Assembly: GCF_958979055.1 (NCBI RefSeq)
Contig: NC_084899.1
Location: forward strand, 25,177,501 to 25,241,500
DNA from: Alnus glutinosa
Taxonomy: Eukaryota; Streptophyta; Magnoliopsida; Fagales; Betulaceae
Length of the DNA: 64,000 nucleotides
Direction: 5' to 3'
The notes under the pieces were generated by a model. The model ran no database searches, had not been told where the DNA came from, and saw only the letters and a list, made by a program, of their open reading frames with translations. The position numbers and the translations under genes are program-made. This document shows positions 61,658 through 64,000 of the stretch, piece after piece. Positions within the stretch are counted from its first letter, which is position 1; each line of letters starts with the position of its first letter.

Positions 61658-62744
61658 AGTTAGTTTGTAAGAAAAAATAACTAAAGCATAATGAGTTGGC
61701 TACCACATGTTTAACACCAAAATAGGGTTCAGTTTTTTTTTTTAGAGAAAAAATAGGGATTCAGTTTTTATTTAAGATGCAAATAGGGATTGAATTTACT
61801 ATCACATTTTAACACAAATTTAAACTCACCGTTTAACTTAAAATGAACACTTAGAATCATTTTAAAATGCCACTTGTTATATATATATATGATAAGATAA
61901 TTGTGGAATAAAAATATGATTTATAGTATTACTAATACGAGTATTCCCAAATCCAATAACTTAAGTTTTGAAAAAGGCTAGAAATTATATTTTTCCCCCA
62001 CAATTATTCTAGAATCAGTCTTTGTTAAAAAAGAAAAAAAAGATCAGCCAAACCAACACATTTGCATTGTGAGATAGTTGTAAAAAAAAAAAAAAAAAAA
62101 AATTTCAGAAGTTTCTAACATTTCTCCCACTCAATCAAATAAATTGAATAGGAAAAAAAAGAAGAAAAAAGTCCTATTTCGTCTCGCCATTATGATTTTG
62201 GGCTTGTTGCTTAGAAAGTTAGGTGACATTCTAGACAATGGGAGGAAAATAAAATAAAAAAAAATAAAAAAGAAGAGTGCGTGAAACACATTAACGCAAT
62301 TCCGCGCTTTATATGAGTTACAGATATACAAATGAAACATACTCTTATCTCCTTCCGAGAAGGTCCCACAACCCACTACAAAAAAATGAGAGCCCCCACT
62401 ACAAAGTGCTTCCATCATATTCCACTATCCCCACCATTTATTTACACAAAAGAAGAGAGCATATCGAGTGAGCTTTGACAATTCTTCACCTTTACTCGAA
62501 ACCTGGCAAGAAACGGAGGGCCTGCTTGCATTTTTTAGGGCATTGACATCAAACCCTGTTTTGACAAAAGCTAAAAGGATGGAAAAAAGCAACAACTATG
62601 GCATCTGACTTTGATTGCAATTTGAACCCAGGGGAACAACTAAATTTGTGGGTGTGAGGGACCAAGAGGAGAGAGCATATATAATGAGTTTCCGATGGGA
62701 CCCAATGGAACAAGTTTACCCCTTTCCTGAGGTGGTCTATCAGT
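61658..62744. other. 3' flank of the bHLH gene and AT-rich spacer
   Basis: No further gene is seen. The last few hundred bases before 62745 are probably the bHLH gene's 3' UTR. An A-run lies at about 62082-62101. Confidence 0.5.
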
Positions 62745-63153
62745 CTATGAAGGGGGATTACTTTCAGGCTTAACAATACTAGAGGTGTCTGGTGGCTGTG
62801 TCTGGTAAATGGCTGATGCCAATGAGATGGGCATGATGCAAAGAGCCTTTGATTGAAGGAACTGCATGGCTGCCCCTACGTTTTCTTCCATAAGCTTAGC
62901 CACCTGTCGTTCTGTCCCATCGTTCGACCACTTCTCCCATGCCGGTTGGTTTCTTCCGCCATCACTTCCTTCTTCCTACAATGCAAACAAAAGAAGCAAG
63001 AGAGTCCGCTAAGGGCACTGGAAAAAAAATTATTAAGAAACCCGCAAACACTACATAATTGTTCATATTTATAACCTCAACTGATGATAGTGGGATGTCT
63101 GTTACAAGTGGTGCCACTGCACCAGCTCCGCCCAATCTACTCATGCTCAAAAC
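62745..63153 (-). CDS. BHLH66: bHLH transcription factor, LRL/bHLH66-69-82 type, last two exons (partial)
   Basis: These are the two final exons of a nuclear basic helix-loop-helix factor of subfamily XI (Lotus roothairless-like; root-hair and epidermal growth in known members). Visible exons (minus): 63153-63076 and 62975-62745. They give [16 protein letters not shown] then VTDIPLSS, the run that follows the bHLH helix in this subfamily. Next come [47 protein letters not shown] and a tail ending [16 protein letters not shown]. Both exons are in phase 0, with GT-AG signals. The bHLH domain exon and the N-terminus are not within 63154-64000, so that intron is at least 847 bp and the start lies off the right edge. 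Subfamily assignment is firm; the exact member is not. Confidence 0.88.
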
Positions 63154-64000
63154 CTGTAAAGTAGATAAATAGACCATTGATAAAAAGAAACACCTAATAC
63201 AAATTTATAAGGTCACAATTATCCAATCCCCGCCCCTTTTCAACTACAGGGGCATACACTACCTAATTAATCATTGAAAACTCCACCCTTCAATAACATT
63301 GTTTAAACAAAATTGACCCAAAGTCTATTATTAATCATGCAATGTTTATTTTAAAGGCATACTGGGCTGTTCAAATCTGCCCTTTGAAGAGGAAGTAGTA
63401 ACCTTCCTTTGTGTGCATTATACAACAGTGAAAATCAATCTTTCTGTGAATTTAGACCTCCAAGGACTTCTTCCTTCTTTTGCCTTTTTTTTTTTTTTTT
63501 TTTTTTTGGGGAAATTAAGATCGTAGCACCCTGTTGTTTGGTCCATTTTCACTTCACCATCCACTGATTTCGAAAGTGTCTCTCCCCACCCCCCCCAACC
63601 CCACAAGGTTTTTTCCATCGGTCAAGATAGATGGAAATAATTTTGGCTGTCTGAGAGTGCCTGTCGTCTGCATATTTTGTCTATCTTAAACCCAAAACTT
63701 GGGAAACCTCAGGGAAAGTTAAATGGCACATTCCAAATGACAAGTTGTCAAGGAAATGGGTCAAACCATGGGGTACCAAAGTAACATCCCCTATGTGTTA
63801 TTAGAGTGAAAAGCACCACTTTATAAAGATAGTATCAAATAGATTCGCATTGTAAAATGTTTAGCATAAGTGAAAATATGCATTGGAAATAAATATCATT
63901 GGTCAGGAAAGTAAATAAAATTCTAACACAACATAATTTCAGATGATGCTTGAAGAATTAGCATAAGGCAATAGATAAATTAAAACTCAAACAATTTTCA
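63154..64000 (-). other. Intron of the bHLH gene, running off the window
   Basis: No bHLH-coding sequence is found on the minus strand here. The stretch has a T-run at about 63486-63507 and a short C-run near 63588. It is best read as the intron upstream of the VLSMSRLGG exon. Confidence 0.6.

Overview
This window is nuclear DNA of a flowering plant, most likely a woody eudicot. The evidence is intron-rich genes with GT-AG introns (one GC-AG), AT-rich intergenic DNA, long AT, CT and AAT microsatellites, L1-type LINEs, many short inverted-repeat transposons and fossil Ty3-type gag pieces. The species cannot be fixed from sequence alone. No tRNA, rRNA or CRISPR array was seen.

Layout, left to right. 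1-4070: repeat-rich intergenic DNA with a truncated LINE. 4211-9291 (+): an eleven-exon F-box/LRR gene, best read as FBL17, with an E2F-type site upstream. 12225-18023 (+): a twelve-exon P-loop kinase of the phosphoribulokinase/uridine kinase family with a probable organelle-targeting N-terminus. 21523-23890 (-) and 36805-37769 (+): two Aux/IAA auxin-response repressors, head to head about 12.9 kb apart, one of the IAA7/14/16/17 clade and one of the IAA1-4 clade. 41801-54481: a tandem segmental duplication of about 6 kb whose unit carries a SASA-domain carbohydrate esterase gene and the 3' end of an OSB gene. Both esterase copies look intact. The OSB piece of the first unit is a single orphan exon, split from its intron by a LINE insertion, while the full OSB gene lies at 54061-56278 (-). 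A fragment of an AAA-ATPase gene sits at the junction of the two units. 57301-59060: a fossil LTR element. 62745-63153 (-): the last two exons of a bHLH factor of the LRL/bHLH66 type; the rest lies beyond the right edge.

The genes do not form an operon or obvious pathway. Two themes recur: auxin signalling (the Aux/IAA pair) and nuclear-encoded organelle proteins (OSB and perhaps the kinase). The DNA is marked by local tandem duplication: 252 bp in FBL17 intron 1, 207 bp and 87 bp in the kinase gene, and 6 kb at the esterase locus. It also carries many short Mutator-like elements with 9-bp target duplications, several of which can be ordered in time because only one duplicated unit carries them. 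I found no convincing new defence-type or multi-gene system. The best leads are a perfect 51-bp hairpin, an in-frame mini-exon made by tandem duplication, and the gene-capture and duplication history of 41-56 kb.
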